Source: Barthelona sp. PCE (taxonomy: Eukaryota; Metamonada: BaSk clade). From it: a DNA stretch of 64,000 nt. Made by a program: the position numbers and the translations under genes. Below the pieces are notes generated by a model. The model saw only the letters and a list, made by a program, of their open reading frames with translations. It was not told the origin of the DNA and did not search any database. The first letter of the stretch is position 1, and each line of letters opens with the position of its first letter. The DNA is taken from contig JAUFOR010000001.1 of assembly GCA_040285745.1 (NCBI GenBank), positions 186,001 through 250,000 of the forward strand, written 5' to 3'. Shown here piece by piece: positions 37,556 through 46,908 of this stretch.

Positions 37556-37965
37556 TGATGAATTTGAAAAGGTAGAAATTGAGATTACGATTACTACTCT
37601 TTTCACATTCACATCACCTTTTAAAACTACATTTCTGATGAATATGACTTGTAATAATCGCATAAAATGTGCAATTCTTGGGCGCGCTTCATTTTCTTAG
37701 GGTTTGTTTATGCAGGATACACATATTGTAGGTTTGTTGCCAATATACTATGAGATCATCACTTATGTCTTCTGTAAATGCTGCTTTTGGTTCTAAATGC
37801 AAATATATCGATTGTTTAGGCTACTTCCGATAATTTTTCCTTCCAAAAGTTGTTTTGTGTTTTATTTTACTTTATTACAGCTTTCAGCAACGTGAAGGTA
37901 ACGATTCAGACGAGCAAATTTGCTTTTGATCTGGACTTTGCTTTTATCTTTCTATCCTCTTTTTT
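37556..37965. other. Divergent promoter region of CCT1 and a propeller-like gene
   Basis: 410 bases. The CCT1 side has the TTCTACCTTTTCAAATT element at 37561-37576; the other side ends in CTTTTATCTTTCTATCCTC followed by T-rich sequence just before the ATG at 37966. No gene seen in between. Confidence 0.55.
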
Positions 37966-39780
37966 ATGAGCAAAAGTTCCATTAATGCACGTAAAACAAC
38001 GAATATAGCACACCAAATGCCAAATAACGTTCCAAAATGTTCATTTAGAGAAACTGAATTTGGGCTGTCCCAATGTGACGATCGCACTTGGAAAATAACA
38101 TCATTATCGGGGAATACCGGACTATCTACACATGCCCAACTCGACCCTGAGATCTCTTCGCTGATCAGCGATACTTTGCCTGGCAAAGCCTTTATGGCGT
38201 GCAGCAGTGTGTACGGTGCACTTGGAGTTGTCAGTAGCAACAGCAGGGATGGTGTGTGCGAGACACATTATCGTACATTCAAGCACGATGATGATGGTAT
38301 TCAGATACTGAATCAAGTCGTTGTTCCGGAGGTGCACACACATATCAGTGTTTTTGACAGAGCTATGGGTGCCATTACGACCAATCAGAGCGTTTTTACG
38401 ACATACATGATTCTTAAAAATGGCTCACTTGTAGACAAAACCAAACACAACCTCCCATTTCCAATTACAAATTTTGTCATGTGTCCACACAACTGGGTGA
38501 TTGTAACCAAACAAATACACTTAAACGATTCTGCTGTGGGGTTGTTCAACTTGGAATCAGAAGAGCAGGCTTTGCTGCCTTATATAGTTACTTCGCTTGA
38601 TGTATCCATAACTGTTAACAACAGCTTCACATTTGAAGCAGCTAATGCTGTGGATCGTAGTGAAAATGTGTTCATTTCTCTTTTATTTCCAAGCTCAGAA
38701 CTCTACACATTAAGCATGTCGAATATTGAGATTGACAACACAATTCAAAAATCCATGAATAAGACTGCCAAACCTGGTGGTATAACTGCTCCTGCGAATA
38801 CTGAAGATTGTGAAATACTTCATGTGATTGATATATCTGCTCCTGTGTTCCAATCTGCTCCCGTGTATGTTGCTCCCAAACCGCAACCAATACCAAAGCG
38901 GCCTGAGAGAGAAGTTCCCATGGGTAAGAGAGAAATTGAGGTTGATAAAGTTCTTCATAGAGCCAAAGGTATTTCTTTATTGGTCGAATCTGGAATGTTG
39001 AATATTAAATATGGTAAATATGGTTACCATAGAACTCGAACTGAACTGTGTTACAACAGTAATTTCCAGTACCTATTTAGCGGTGGAAGTGATGGTGCTG
39101 TGATATGTGAGTATTGTGGTACATCTGGCACTCTGTTTTTTTTCAAAAACACAACAAGTACTATGTTATTTTCTCATTATTTTGAGTATAATGTCGCTGA
39201 TGAATTACCTTCTGATGATTTTGATGGTGTGATGATTAATGGGCACGGTAAGTATTGTGTGCTGTGCTTCTCTTTCAAAACTATTAGTGTAATCTTAGTG
39301 ATAAATACTGTTAATGAACTAATTTATTCTGAATGTTCTGAACGTTTAAAAAATGTTTACATCAACAAAGAGTTTCTTGTAGCTGAGTACATAAATTGTA
39401 TTGTTTATTCAGTGATCACTGATGATGGATTGAGTGAAAAGAAGCGGTTAGTAATTTCAGCATCTTTTAATGAATTACGACCTTTTCATGACTGGATTGT
39501 GTTTAAGAGCTTAGATTGGGCACGTGCATATAATATATCACAGAAGAAAATGTTCAAAATTAGTCTTAAAGGTTGCAGAGAAATTCTAGATAATTTTAGC
39601 TTTGATCCAAAAGATAACCGTATGCAGCAAATTATTGGTAGTCCTAAAAATATCACTAATAATTATAGTACTATAAGTTATATTAATCGTAAAAGTGATG
39701 AAGATCCAGAAATTTGTAAGTTACTGATGATAATCATTTGCATTTTTTTTATAATGATTTGTATATTATTGACTTTATGA
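37966..39780 (+). CDS. Tail-anchored protein of probable beta-propeller type, next to copine-like gene
   Basis: 604 residues. Strand-and-turn texture throughout, like the proteins at 2686 and 4712, with a Pro-rich charged hinge near 305-325 ('PKPQPIPKRPEREVPMGKRE'). The last ~22 residues, after 'DEDPEICKLL', form a single very hydrophobic helix that ends three residues before the stop, a classical tail anchor; the bulk would face the cytosol on the ER or another membrane. The other two members lack such a tail. No family recognised. The second copine-type gene starts about 350 bases downstream on the same strand. Codons in the second half are distinctly A/T-rich. Confidence 0.7.
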   Translation: MSKSSINARKTTNIAHQMPNNVPKCSFRETEFGLSQCDDRTWKITSLSGNTGLSTHAQLDPEISSLISDTLPGKAFMACSSVYGALGVVSSNSRDGVCETHYRTFKHDDDGIQILNQVVVPEVHTHISVFDRAMGAITTNQSVFTTYMILKNGSLVDKTKHNLPFPITNFVMCPHNWVIVTKQIHLNDSAVGLFNLESEEQALLPYIVTSLDVSITVNNSFTFEAANAVDRSENVFISLLFPSSELYTLSMSNIEIDNTIQKSMNKTAKPGGITAPANTEDCEILHVIDISAPVFQSAPVYVAPKPQPIPKRPEREVPMGKREIEVDKVLHRAKGISLLVESGMLNIKYGKYGYHRTRTELCYNSNFQYLFSGGSDGAVICEYCGTSGTLFFFKNTTSTMLFSHYFEYNVADELPSDDFDGVMINGHGKYCVLCFSFKTISVILVINTVNELIYSECSERLKNVYINKEFLVAEYINCIVYSVITDDGLSEKKRLVISASFNELRPFHDWIVFKSLDWARAYNISQKKMFKISLKGCREILDNFSFDPKDNRMQQIIGSPKNITNNYSTISYINRKSDEDPEICKLLMIIICIFFIMICILLTL

Positions 39781-39784
39781 TATT

Positions 39785-39880
39785 CTTCTCGAGACTCATC
39801 CACGTTAGTCAGTGGGCAGTAAGAATGAAAGTAAATAGAATTTTTGCAGAGTAACGTTCTATTTCCATTCTCGGCGTCAG
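39785..39880 (+). repeat. Dispersed intergenic repeat, decayed copy
   Basis: Shares GAGACTCATCCACGTTA, TTTTGCAGAGTAACGTTCTA and TTTCCATTCTC with the copies at 41895-42160 and (inverted) 4545-4655, but lacks the GATCTAAGTTCGGATATGG core. It lies directly after the stop of the tail-anchored protein gene. Confidence 0.5.
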
Positions 39881-39899
39881 TCTTTTTGTGCTTATGGGT

Positions 39900-40129
39900 A
39901 TAAAACTGTTGAAATGAGTGAGAGTAACTTCTTAATGTAAGCAGAGTTCATCAAACACGACAATCTTTTCTTTCATCTTAAAAATCTGCCTTGAGCCTAA
40001 TATACACCCATCTGTGAAGGCAAACCTCCACGGGTGAGCGTTCCTGATGCACATCAATAAATCTACTTCAAGGGCAAACCTTGTTTAAATTTTTTACCTT
40101 TATCCATTTTATACAGCACATTGCGTCGC
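39900..40129 (+). repeat. Conserved upstream region of the copine-like genes, copy 2
   Basis: Nearly colinear with 1040-1269, including the CCTCCACGGGTGAGCGTTCC block and the final TTTTTTACCTTTATCC tract. Its conservation equals that of the coding region, which suggests either very recent duplication or selection on promoter and 5' UTR. Confidence 0.75.
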
Positions 40130-41347
40130 ATGGAGCATCAATTCATTCAGTTTTTGAGAATATTTGCCTTTATCCCTAATTCTCCCACCATTCATCTCAC
40201 TGAAATCATTAATGGACGACGTGAAGAGAAAGGTAATTGCCCTGTCGGATGCCTATTGACTATGGTCTATCATGCAGATGCAAGCCATCAGCTGATCATT
40301 AACAGAACAACCACAGTCGACGTCAATAACCTTCTAGGTGGTAATTTCGTTGACCAGGCCACAGGACTTGTTGTAGGTGCAGAATTTAAGAGTCCCAACG
40401 TGGATATGCTGTCTTTTACAACCAGAGAGCCTCTAGATTTCGTGCGTTCGGTTAACGGAAGCGTTCCCATGCTCGTCTTCCGTGCCAGTCCTGGCCAGCA
40501 GTACAAGGTTCACTCGGATATGCTTTTTGGCCCCGATGCCAGCTCAGCAGGTGGTGTTCAGACTACCATCTATCGTATTAGCAACCCCACAGCCCAGCCT
40601 GTTGTCGCTGACTTGTACGGTCTTCTTGATCGAACAGATATATTCTCTCAAATCGAGCAACACATCAGAAAGAACATTGACGAGGTACTTAATGAAATGC
40701 ATGTTGAAGTAAGCGTCGCCATCGACTTCACCGCCAGTAATGGAAACCCTACACAGCCTGGCACACTGCATTTTGGAGAACAAAACGATTATACAAATGC
40801 GCTCCAGGCCCTATCTGTTTTTGAACCGTATGATCTCGATAAGAGAATTCAAATGTACGGTTTTGGTGCTCTTATGGCTGGTTTAAGAGGCGTACAGCAC
40901 GTTTTTAAGCTTCACCAAGAACCAGAAGGTGTGCCTTTCGATCAACTGGTCCCTACTTACCTTGCCAAGAAGATGAATTTGCGCTATAGCGGACCCACGT
41001 TGCTTGCACCTGTGATCAACGCATTCTGTGCGACAATGGATACTTCTAAATACAATATCTTAGTTATCCTCTTAGACGGACAGATCAACGATGTCGAACG
41101 TGTGCTCCAAACTGTACAGACACACATCAACAAGCCATTCAGCATTGTCCTGGTTGGAATTGGCAAGGCTGACTTCTCTGCAATGCACACACTGGATGGA
41201 GATGGTGATAAACGCGTATTAACGAGAGATGTGATACAATTCGTCGAAATGAATGTCTTTGCTAATCAATCATACGCCATCACAAACGAGTTCTTTGAGG
41301 AATTACCTTCCCAGTGTGAGGAATGGTATTCTACTTATAGAAGCTAG
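40130..41347 (+). CDS. Copine-type VWA domain protein, copy 2
   Basis: 405 residues from the ATG at 40130, which aligns with the start of copy 1; a TTG at 40121 in frame is not needed. Same architecture as 1270-2496: unrecognised ~190-residue N-terminus, then the copine VWA domain with 'VAIDFTASNGNP', 'MYGFGALMAGLRGVQHVF' and 'VGIGKADFSAM'. Identity to copy 1 is patchy: long blocks (around 40385-40530 and 40850-41000) are almost base-identical, while neighbouring blocks differ at many silent sites. This is the pattern left by gene conversion. The C-terminal 15 residues differ from copy 1. Confidence 0.85.
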   Translation: MEHQFIQFLRIFAFIPNSPTIHLTEIINGRREEKGNCPVGCLLTMVYHADASHQLIINRTTTVDVNNLLGGNFVDQATGLVVGAEFKSPNVDMLSFTTREPLDFVRSVNGSVPMLVFRASPGQQYKVHSDMLFGPDASSAGGVQTTIYRISNPTAQPVVADLYGLLDRTDIFSQIEQHIRKNIDEVLNEMHVEVSVAIDFTASNGNPTQPGTLHFGEQNDYTNALQALSVFEPYDLDKRIQMYGFGALMAGLRGVQHVFKLHQEPEGVPFDQLVPTYLAKKMNLRYSGPTLLAPVINAFCATMDTSKYNILVILLDGQINDVERVLQTVQTHINKPFSIVLVGIGKADFSAMHTLDGDGDKRVLTRDVIQFVEMNVFANQSYAITNEFFEELPSQCEEWYSTYRS

Positions 41348-41624
41348 ATACAGAAAACAAATTTTTTGTGTAACTGTGTTTGTGCTGATAATTTTTTGTT
41401 TTCAATGTCTAAATAAATTTATTCACAATCATCTCACGTGTGTGTGATATGTGTAAATTTCTTATTTTCTGTAACTTTCATACAATTTCTATATATTTAA
41501 ATATTTTCATTACTTGAAGTAATTTAATGAACGAATCATCATCTTCAGTGATGAAAAATTGTCTTTCAACGAACCTCAAAAAATGATAGGAAATCAAAAA
41601 AGTCAATTATCTTTGATGATATCC

Positions 41625-41880
41625 AACGGTGACATATAGGCGCTAGCCTTCAGACTTTATACTTGGATAGTAAACAGCGGAGGAGGAAGAAGCAAACCTT
41701 CTTGTGTGAATGGTGTTCCTGGAACCCCACATTGATTTATCTTCCCTTTTTAAAAAATGGTATTGAGGGCTAATTCCAGGACGAAACACACTCCACGTGT
41801 GAAGGTGAGCCTTCCCGTGTGAGCGTTCTCGACGTTAATAAACCTACTTCAGCATAAACATCACCCTGCTTAAAATATAT
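41625..41880 (+). repeat. Decayed third copy of the copine upstream region
   Basis: Matches copy 1 around CGGTGACA...CTTCAGACTTTAT (41628-41667 against 1000-1036) and around GTGTGAGCGTTC...AATAAACCTACTTCA (41795-41860 against 1170-1225), with diverged sequence between. No copine coding sequence follows. It marks a lost or never-completed third unit. The 280 bases from 41348 to 41625 hold no gene. Confidence 0.6.
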
Positions 41881-41894
41881 TGATTTTCTTCCAG

Positions 41895-42160
41895 AGTCTC
41901 ATCCATGTTAACGGGTAATAAAGGAAAGTAATCAGATTCTTTACAGAGATCTAAGTTCGGATATGGTGCCGCATACGGGCTACCTTCTTCAGAGTTTGGA
42001 AGTCCATACAACTGAAAAATAGTAGTATTTCAATTACTAAATAATACAATAAAATAAATAGGAAACCTTAAAATGGTGAGAAATTGAAATACACCCGCAT
42101 ACGTTCTATTCCATTCTCTGTTCAAAATCAATTACAGGATCATCCTGATCAGGACCATCG
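41895..42160 (+). repeat. Dispersed intergenic repeat, copy split by an insertion
   Basis: TCTCATCCATGTTAACGG, then CAGAGATCTAAGTTCGGATA and TGGTGCCGCATACG up to 41977; after the insertion the match resumes at 42096 with CGCATACGTTCTATTCCATT and a GATCAGGACC block. The uninterrupted relative is the inverted copy at 4545-4655. Confidence 0.7.
41978..42095. mobile_element. Candidate 118-bp insertion flanked by 8-9 bp target duplication
   Basis: The sequence CCGCATACG occurs at 41969-41977 and again at 42095-42103, flanking DNA that is absent from the inverted copy at 4545-4655. The insert has no coding capacity. It begins GGCTACC and ends ACACC, without convincing terminal inverted repeats, but contains an 11-base inverted repeat (GTATTTCAATT at 42025-42035, AATTGAAATAC at 42082-42092). 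It could be a small non-autonomous DNA transposon; the 8-bp duplication would fit the hAT type. Confidence 0.5.
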
Positions 42161-42219
42161 TCCAATCAAAAAACATTAAGAAAGACGTGTAAAGTAATAT
42201 AAGTGTATGGCTATTTAAT

Positions 42220-42414
42220 ATGTTGCTGAAAGGAAATAAGAAAAACACTTGTAATTTAATTCTTACGATTTTGTGGTACATTATCAAGAAAAAACAATAT
42301 ACTATGGTACAATTAAAGCATAATCACGAATATAAATCCACGAAAACCAGTGGATATTGCAAATTATTGATTTTTTTCATTTCCGTTTATTTAGCAGCAC
42401 TTATAATAGCATAA
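42220..42414 (+). CDS. Small putative tail-anchored protein, doubtful
   Basis: 64 codons from the ATG at 42220. A polar, Lys-rich N-terminal part with one short hydrophobic stretch is followed by a C-terminal membrane helix after 'GYCKLL', running to the stop. The Cys-Lys-Leu-Leu plus hydrophobic ending recalls the tail of the 604-residue protein at 37966, so this may be the remnant of another such gene; it may equally be chance in A/T-rich DNA. No clear ACCTTTT element. Confidence 0.25.
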   Translation: MLLKGNKKNTCNLILTILWYIIKKKQYTMVQLKHNHEYKSTKTSGYCKLLIFFISVYLAALIIA

Positions 42415-42627
42415 AAAATATAATATGTTATTTTAAACAGAAATTTGGATTGAAAATTTATATTGTTGTCATATGTGATTGGGGTCATATTGTGCAGACT
42501 ATCATTTCCTTTTTCCTTCTTTTCAATAACTGTGTCACTAAATTTGTTTGGAACTTCACACTATTGAAGTGTGTTTAAGATTGTAATCAGATTTTTAACC
42601 CTTAACATCCATCATATTTTTTTAATT

Positions 42628-43071
42628 ATGAAGGAATCACTTGCTGTTCAGCAAAAGCAGACGTTTTGGACCTTGTTTTGTTTAATTTTCTGTTTTTTAA
42701 CAATGTTAACATTCTTTATGATGTTTTTCAGTGTAATCTTTTTTCAGTTTCCAACCCCACGGTTTATTTTTAATTTAGAGACGCTGAGTATTGACAATGT
42801 ACCAATGCTTAAACTCTATTACTCTCTATGTCTATTTTTATCAGCTGTATTTTGTGGAGCACTCGAAGGACTCCTTCTACGCAGCCCTAAACGCGCATTG
42901 GACTATGCAGCCTCAACCATTGCGTTTTATTTTATTATCTGCCTGTTTGTCAACGGTTTCCATTTTGCTGGTTTTGTATATTGTGTGATAGCTTTTGTGA
43001 TACAGTATATTTTTACAATACTTGTAGTCGCGTCTCTTCGTAAAAAAACAATTGCATTTTTCTCACAATAA
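42628..43071 (+). CDS. SYS1-like Golgi membrane protein
   Basis: 147 residues from the ATG at 42628. Four hydrophobic helices at about 12-40, 61-84, 94-112 and 113-135. The pattern 'FIFNLETLSI' in the first lumenal loop and 'LLRSPKRALDYAAST' between helices 2 and 3 matches the SYS1 family (FDxxxLS... and RRAKxCLDFxxTxH). SYS1 recruits the ARFRP1/Arl3 GTPase to the trans-Golgi; some protist members are this short. The C-terminal basic end 'ASLRKKT' is cytosolic. The frame can be extended to a GTG at 42571 but that leader lacks support. Confidence 0.6.
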   Translation: MKESLAVQQKQTFWTLFCLIFCFLTMLTFFMMFFSVIFFQFPTPRFIFNLETLSIDNVPMLKLYYSLCLFLSAVFCGALEGLLLRSPKRALDYAASTIAFYFIICLFVNGFHFAGFVYCVIAFVIQYIFTILVVASLRKKTIAFFSQ

Positions 43072-43131
43072 TCATGATGGTAGGATTTTTGCAATTAAAA
43101 TAATTAGGAAAAAACCGCTCCTTTATGCTAT

Positions 43132-44604
43132 TTATTGCTGTGGTTTATCTGTCTTGTGTGAAATAAAATCTTTCCCTTTCAGTGCAACACCTTGTTCAAA
43201 ACGACCACTTTGTGTGCGACGTGCGTATATTCCCTCTCTAACATTCTCATCAAAATTGCTCTCTTCCTCCATACCACTTCGATCAATAATGTTCACAGTT
43301 CCATTAAACTTGCCATTGATACTGGTTCCTTTCATGAACTGACCATCATTGGTGTGCAGAGTTCCTGTACCGTTAGGGACACCATCAAGAAAGCTACCTA
43401 CGTACCTGGATCCATCTCTGTTGATCATGGCTCCTCTTCCATTAGGTTTGTTCTCAGAAAACTTTCCTTCGTAGATTCCATTCTTGTCTAATAGACGGCC
43501 TTTTCCATGTGATACACCGTGGAATTGACCTTCATAGAATTGGAATTCATTGTTTCCGTTGTTAGTAGCGCGTAACTCTCTACCAATACCTCTTTTTTCA
43601 TTATTCACAAAAGTTCCAATAAAAACACTGATGGGGTTTGTAACATCGGTCTGTACCTCTATTCCCATCCCATGCATCACCCCGTGGCTGAAAACGGCTC
43701 TTTGTACAGTATTATGGTCCTTACTGATACAGAGCCCCAACCCATGTGGAAGTCCGTCATCATCGAGCTGTCCAAAAAATATAGATTCGTCTTCCAGGAT
43801 AATAAAGGGCACTTCTGGCCTATCTAACTTTGGGGTTTCTACTTTTGGAGCAAATACGTTGATATCAGGATGCTCTACTGTAAAGAAGGCATCTAGCATT
43901 AATGACACACATTTTTTCCCCAAGGAACGCGGATCCTTACCGTTTATGCGTTGCTTTGCCGTTATTCCTTGCTGTGGTGGAGGGAGATTGAATAAAATAG
44001 AAGAAAACACACTTGTTAACCTATCTAAAAACAAATGACGTAAGTGTACAGGTTGCTCTAATACAGCGCTGTTCAGGGCCGTGAACAGCGAGCCCAACAT
44101 ACCTCTCTGCGTGCTATCTATTATCGAAACGTAGCAGAACAGAGACCGCAAGGAATTGGAGTCAGGAACAGATTTTGAAACGGATTCAAGCATTAGAAGG
44201 CGAAGGTCGGGCCGAATCACCTCCCTCTGTCTGTAGTATTCTGTTAATAAGAAGCCTAGTTCATTTGCGTAAAAAGTTTCTAGCAAAGAACTGTACTGAA
44301 TATCAAAGGATTTATCACAGAACATGGAATTCCATGTGCTAAACTTGTTCCTGATCTTATTATCTATGTCATGTACTTCAAATACATCAAAAGAATGGGG
44401 AGCATAACTTAAAAAGGCTTGAAATAATGTTTGTAAGAAGGGCACTGACTTCATGAAGGGTACATTCATAACCATTACTCGTAATTCCTGTGTAGATAAG
44501 GCAGAAAACGCCGGAGGCTGAATTGCGGGATCTCCGCCTCGCAATTTCGATGATGGTGATATCGACCCCGTGGTGCTGGACAACCCTGAAGGACTCGTTG
44601 GCAT
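43132..44604 (-). CDS. MORN-repeat protein with unknown N-terminal domain
   Basis: 490 residues. The C-terminal half (~275-470) holds successive MORN units: 'GQLDDDGLPHGLGLC', 'YEGQFHGVSHGKGRLLDKNG', 'YEGKFSENKPNGRGAMINRD', 'YVGSFLDGVPNGTGTLHTND'. MORN proteins commonly attach to membranes or cytoskeletal structures such as basal bodies in protists. Residues 1-30 are Ser/Thr/Pro-rich and 40-240 helical, without recognised domain. The ATG at 44604 is 77 bases from the divergent gene at 44681, so the two share a very short promoter region. Confidence 0.85.
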   Translation of the reverse strand: MPTSPSGLSSTTGSISPSSKLRGGDPAIQPPAFSALSTQELRVMVMNVPFMKSVPFLQTLFQAFLSYAPHSFDVFEVHDIDNKIRNKFSTWNSMFCDKSFDIQYSSLLETFYANELGFLLTEYYRQREVIRPDLRLLMLESVSKSVPDSNSLRSLFCYVSIIDSTQRGMLGSLFTALNSAVLEQPVHLRHLFLDRLTSVFSSILFNLPPPQQGITAKQRINGKDPRSLGKKCVSLMLDAFFTVEHPDINVFAPKVETPKLDRPEVPFIILEDESIFFGQLDDDGLPHGLGLCISKDHNTVQRAVFSHGVMHGMGIEVQTDVTNPISVFIGTFVNNEKRGIGRELRATNNGNNEFQFYEGQFHGVSHGKGRLLDKNGIYEGKFSENKPNGRGAMINRDGSRYVGSFLDGVPNGTGTLHTNDGQFMKGTSINGKFNGTVNIIDRSGMEEESNFDENVREGIYARRTQSGRFEQGVALKGKDFISHKTDKPQQ

Positions 44605-44680
44605 AGATTTTACGAGTCAAGTGAGAAATCGAGAAACGAGTTTGTTTCTCGTTTTTCACGATCTTTTCTGACTGATATGC

Positions 44681-45970
44681 ATGCGATTTGAAAACGATAG
44701 CCGAAGAACGATATTTCAGCAGGCTGCAAAGCACACACAACACTCTGCTCCACAATCTCAGCGTGTTTCACCGGTAGAGGATGAAGTAATCGTCCAACAC
44801 ATGGAACCCGCTCCGGGGCCGAAGAGCATAGTGGTGAATCACTCAGGAAGTCCTCCAGTATCGCCAATTGGCATACAAAAAAATTCGCAATCCGAACAAA
44901 TAATGCAACAGATACCTTCCATAGGTCAATCTTCTGTACAGTACATCACAGTTCCTGTATTTTTGCCCCAGAAAACATTAGGAGATTTTTTTTCTGCGGA
45001 TGTTGAACAGATATTTTTCGATAGTTTCTCTACATACTTCCGCTGTTTCACAACATTCTCAATGTTCCGCAAAAGCGCTATTCTTGATCATCTCATTGGT
45101 CTAATAGAAGGGTATATCATTTCACTACCAAGTGACATACATACTCATGTTTTGAAGATTTACACAATATTTGCAAATTACCTAACATTTTTGAACAGCA
45201 TTGGTGACCCGGTAGTTATTGGTGAGCAGTACGAGAGATTTGAGATAGTCTTTTTAGAAACACCAAAGTTGGTAACCTTTACTCAAAACATCTTGAAAAG
45301 AACTTGTGAGGTCTGGGTCCGCGCAGATATGCTCCTTGCGTTTATGAAAATAACAAAAATACTATCCAGTCGAGGTTATTTCCGTGTTTTTTTATCATTT
45401 AACAGCGATTTAATGACTTCTTTTACCAGTTATCTGAAGTTCAGTGACGGCAATCTCTTCACGTTTGTGGACGCCATTGCTTTCTGGACGCTGTTTAGCG
45501 ATGTCTGTTTGGACCTTTTTGATTTAGTGTTGTGTTTGGACAATGACGATAAAAAAAAAATGAGACTTCTAGCGGATATTGCAGCGATAAAGCCATCAAT
45601 TTACAAGAAGCTGGGCTTGGATAATCAGGAAAACCCGAGCATAGCACTAAGCAGCTTTTTTAAAAAGTGCTACTATGGAATTGTTACAAAAAGTGGGTTG
45701 CTACATCTACCAACTTTCACCAACGCGTTGCTGTTGGTATTTGGAAGGATGAAAGTCGGTGATGTCTACACAGAAGGCATACAGCAAATGTTCAAATCGA
45801 ACCCTGGATTCCAGGGACAGTATACAAGAAATGAAGAGCAGGAGATGCCACAGCAGGAGGCGCTTGATCACCTTGTTACAAAGATAATACGTATTGCAAA
45901 GATAGGACAACAATTCTTGCAAAGTAGAACTGTTCGTGATGTGATTATAATGACTGAATTGGAGCTCTAA
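44681..45970 (+). CDS. Hypothetical protein, disordered N-terminus and helical body
   Basis: 429 residues. Residues 1-85 are polar and low in structure (Gln, Ser, Pro); 90-420 are helical and rich in Phe and Leu ('FSTYFRCFTTFSMFRKSAIL', 'LFTFVDAIAFWTLFSDVCLD'). No transmembrane helix is convincing despite the aromatic content. No family recognised. The frame overlaps the convergent gene by four bases at the stop codons. Confidence 0.65.
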   Translation: MRFENDSRRTIFQQAAKHTQHSAPQSQRVSPVEDEVIVQHMEPAPGPKSIVVNHSGSPPVSPIGIQKNSQSEQIMQQIPSIGQSSVQYITVPVFLPQKTLGDFFSADVEQIFFDSFSTYFRCFTTFSMFRKSAILDHLIGLIEGYIISLPSDIHTHVLKIYTIFANYLTFLNSIGDPVVIGEQYERFEIVFLETPKLVTFTQNILKRTCEVWVRADMLLAFMKITKILSSRGYFRVFLSFNSDLMTSFTSYLKFSDGNLFTFVDAIAFWTLFSDVCLDLFDLVLCLDNDDKKKMRLLADIAAIKPSIYKKLGLDNQENPSIALSSFFKKCYYGIVTKSGLLHLPTFTNALLLVFGRMKVGDVYTEGIQQMFKSNPGFQGQYTRNEEQEMPQQEALDHLVTKIIRIAKIGQQFLQSRTVRDVIIMTELEL

Positions 45971-46908
45971 AATGCGTTCTTGAACTCATACTCAAGCTCC
46001 TCAGTTGGCCTTGCAAGAATATCTTCCACGGCACGGTTCATCTGTGGGGTAAATTCCGACTCAAACTCTTCGTCTTCGTCTACATCCAGCAAAACCTTCA
46101 TTCGTGCCAAGTCATACGTGTTCTGCTGTAAGTTTGCAATCCTTTCCATGTTAGCTTTGCGCTTTGACTGGATATGCTGTTTTTTCATTCGTCTTTGTTG
46201 AGATTTTTGTTCATGGTGATGCTGTGTCTGTTGCAGAGGACCAGATGTGCGGTACCGTGGCCTACGTGACCCACTCAACGGTGTTTTGTACATTTTCGAT
46301 AAATAAAAAGCGCCGTTCTTTGCCATAGACCTTATACTGTTGTACATATTATTCAGCTCGTCTAAATTGGAAAAAGATGGAGGTAGATACTGGTGGAAGA
46401 ACTTACATGACGTGTATGTCTGCTCTGCTTGCGTGAAAATGCCCTTTGAGAAACGGCGGATGAGCTCGAGTATATGCTTTTCTTTCAGTGTTCTAAGCTT
46501 ATCTGCTGTAATCATATACTGTGCATCGTCTAGGTTTCTGATGATGAAGTCGCTGAGATTCAAGATCTTTCTGAACTCATAACTAGAACAGATACCGTGA
46601 TTAAGTTTTGAAAATCTTACTGTACGTTCTTGGACTTCCTCATTTGCTAAAGACTCAAGGTACGCACAGAATGAGCTGATTAGGTAGTAGCACTCACTCA
46701 TTCCATTGGTCCATCCCTTAAGGTTCTCCAAAAATAGAGCTGGAGTTACTGGATCAGGTAGAATGTCATCGATGTCTTCGTCCTCTGAATCGGAAGGGAC
46801 ACGGGATAAACCCCCAGCGAGCATCGGTTTCGGCGCTAAATTATGTAAATCCAAAACTTTTGGGAGTGATTCTGAACTCTGTAGCATTTCGGGATTTAAT
46901 TCATTCAT
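45967..46908 (-). CDS. Hypothetical protein with basic Gln/His-rich segment
   Basis: 313 residues. Acidic N-terminal motif 'SDSEDEDIDDILPD' near 39-52, a helical middle (60-195), then a basic, Gln/His-rich segment at ~210-255 ('QTQHHHEQKSQQRRMKKQH') and an acidic end. No family recognised. Its stop overlaps the coding end of the plus-strand gene at 44681-45970 by four bases. Confidence 0.65.
   Translation of the reverse strand: MNELNPEMLQSSESLPKVLDLHNLAPKPMLAGGLSRVPSDSEDEDIDDILPDPVTPALFLENLKGWTNGMSECYYLISSFCAYLESLANEEVQERTVRFSKLNHGICSSYEFRKILNLSDFIIRNLDDAQYMITADKLRTLKEKHILELIRRFSKGIFTQAEQTYTSCKFFHQYLPPSFSNLDELNNMYNSIRSMAKNGAFYLSKMYKTPLSGSRRPRYRTSGPLQQTQHHHEQKSQQRRMKKQHIQSKRKANMERIANLQQNTYDLARMKVLLDVDEDEEFESEFTPQMNRAVEDILARPTEELEYEFKNAF

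Noticed and set aside
37250-37663. 137-codon minus-strand frame
   Set aside because: It contains exon 1 of CCT1 but reads into the intron and then a wrong frame of exon 2; it is not a gene of its own.
40121-40129. TTG start three codons upstream in copine copy 2 (and similar TTG/GTG starts at 2680, 16918, 18790, 30513, 42571, 51229)
   Set aside because: In each case an ATG follows shortly, usually behind a pyrimidine-rich tract, and none of the extra residues is supported by family comparison.
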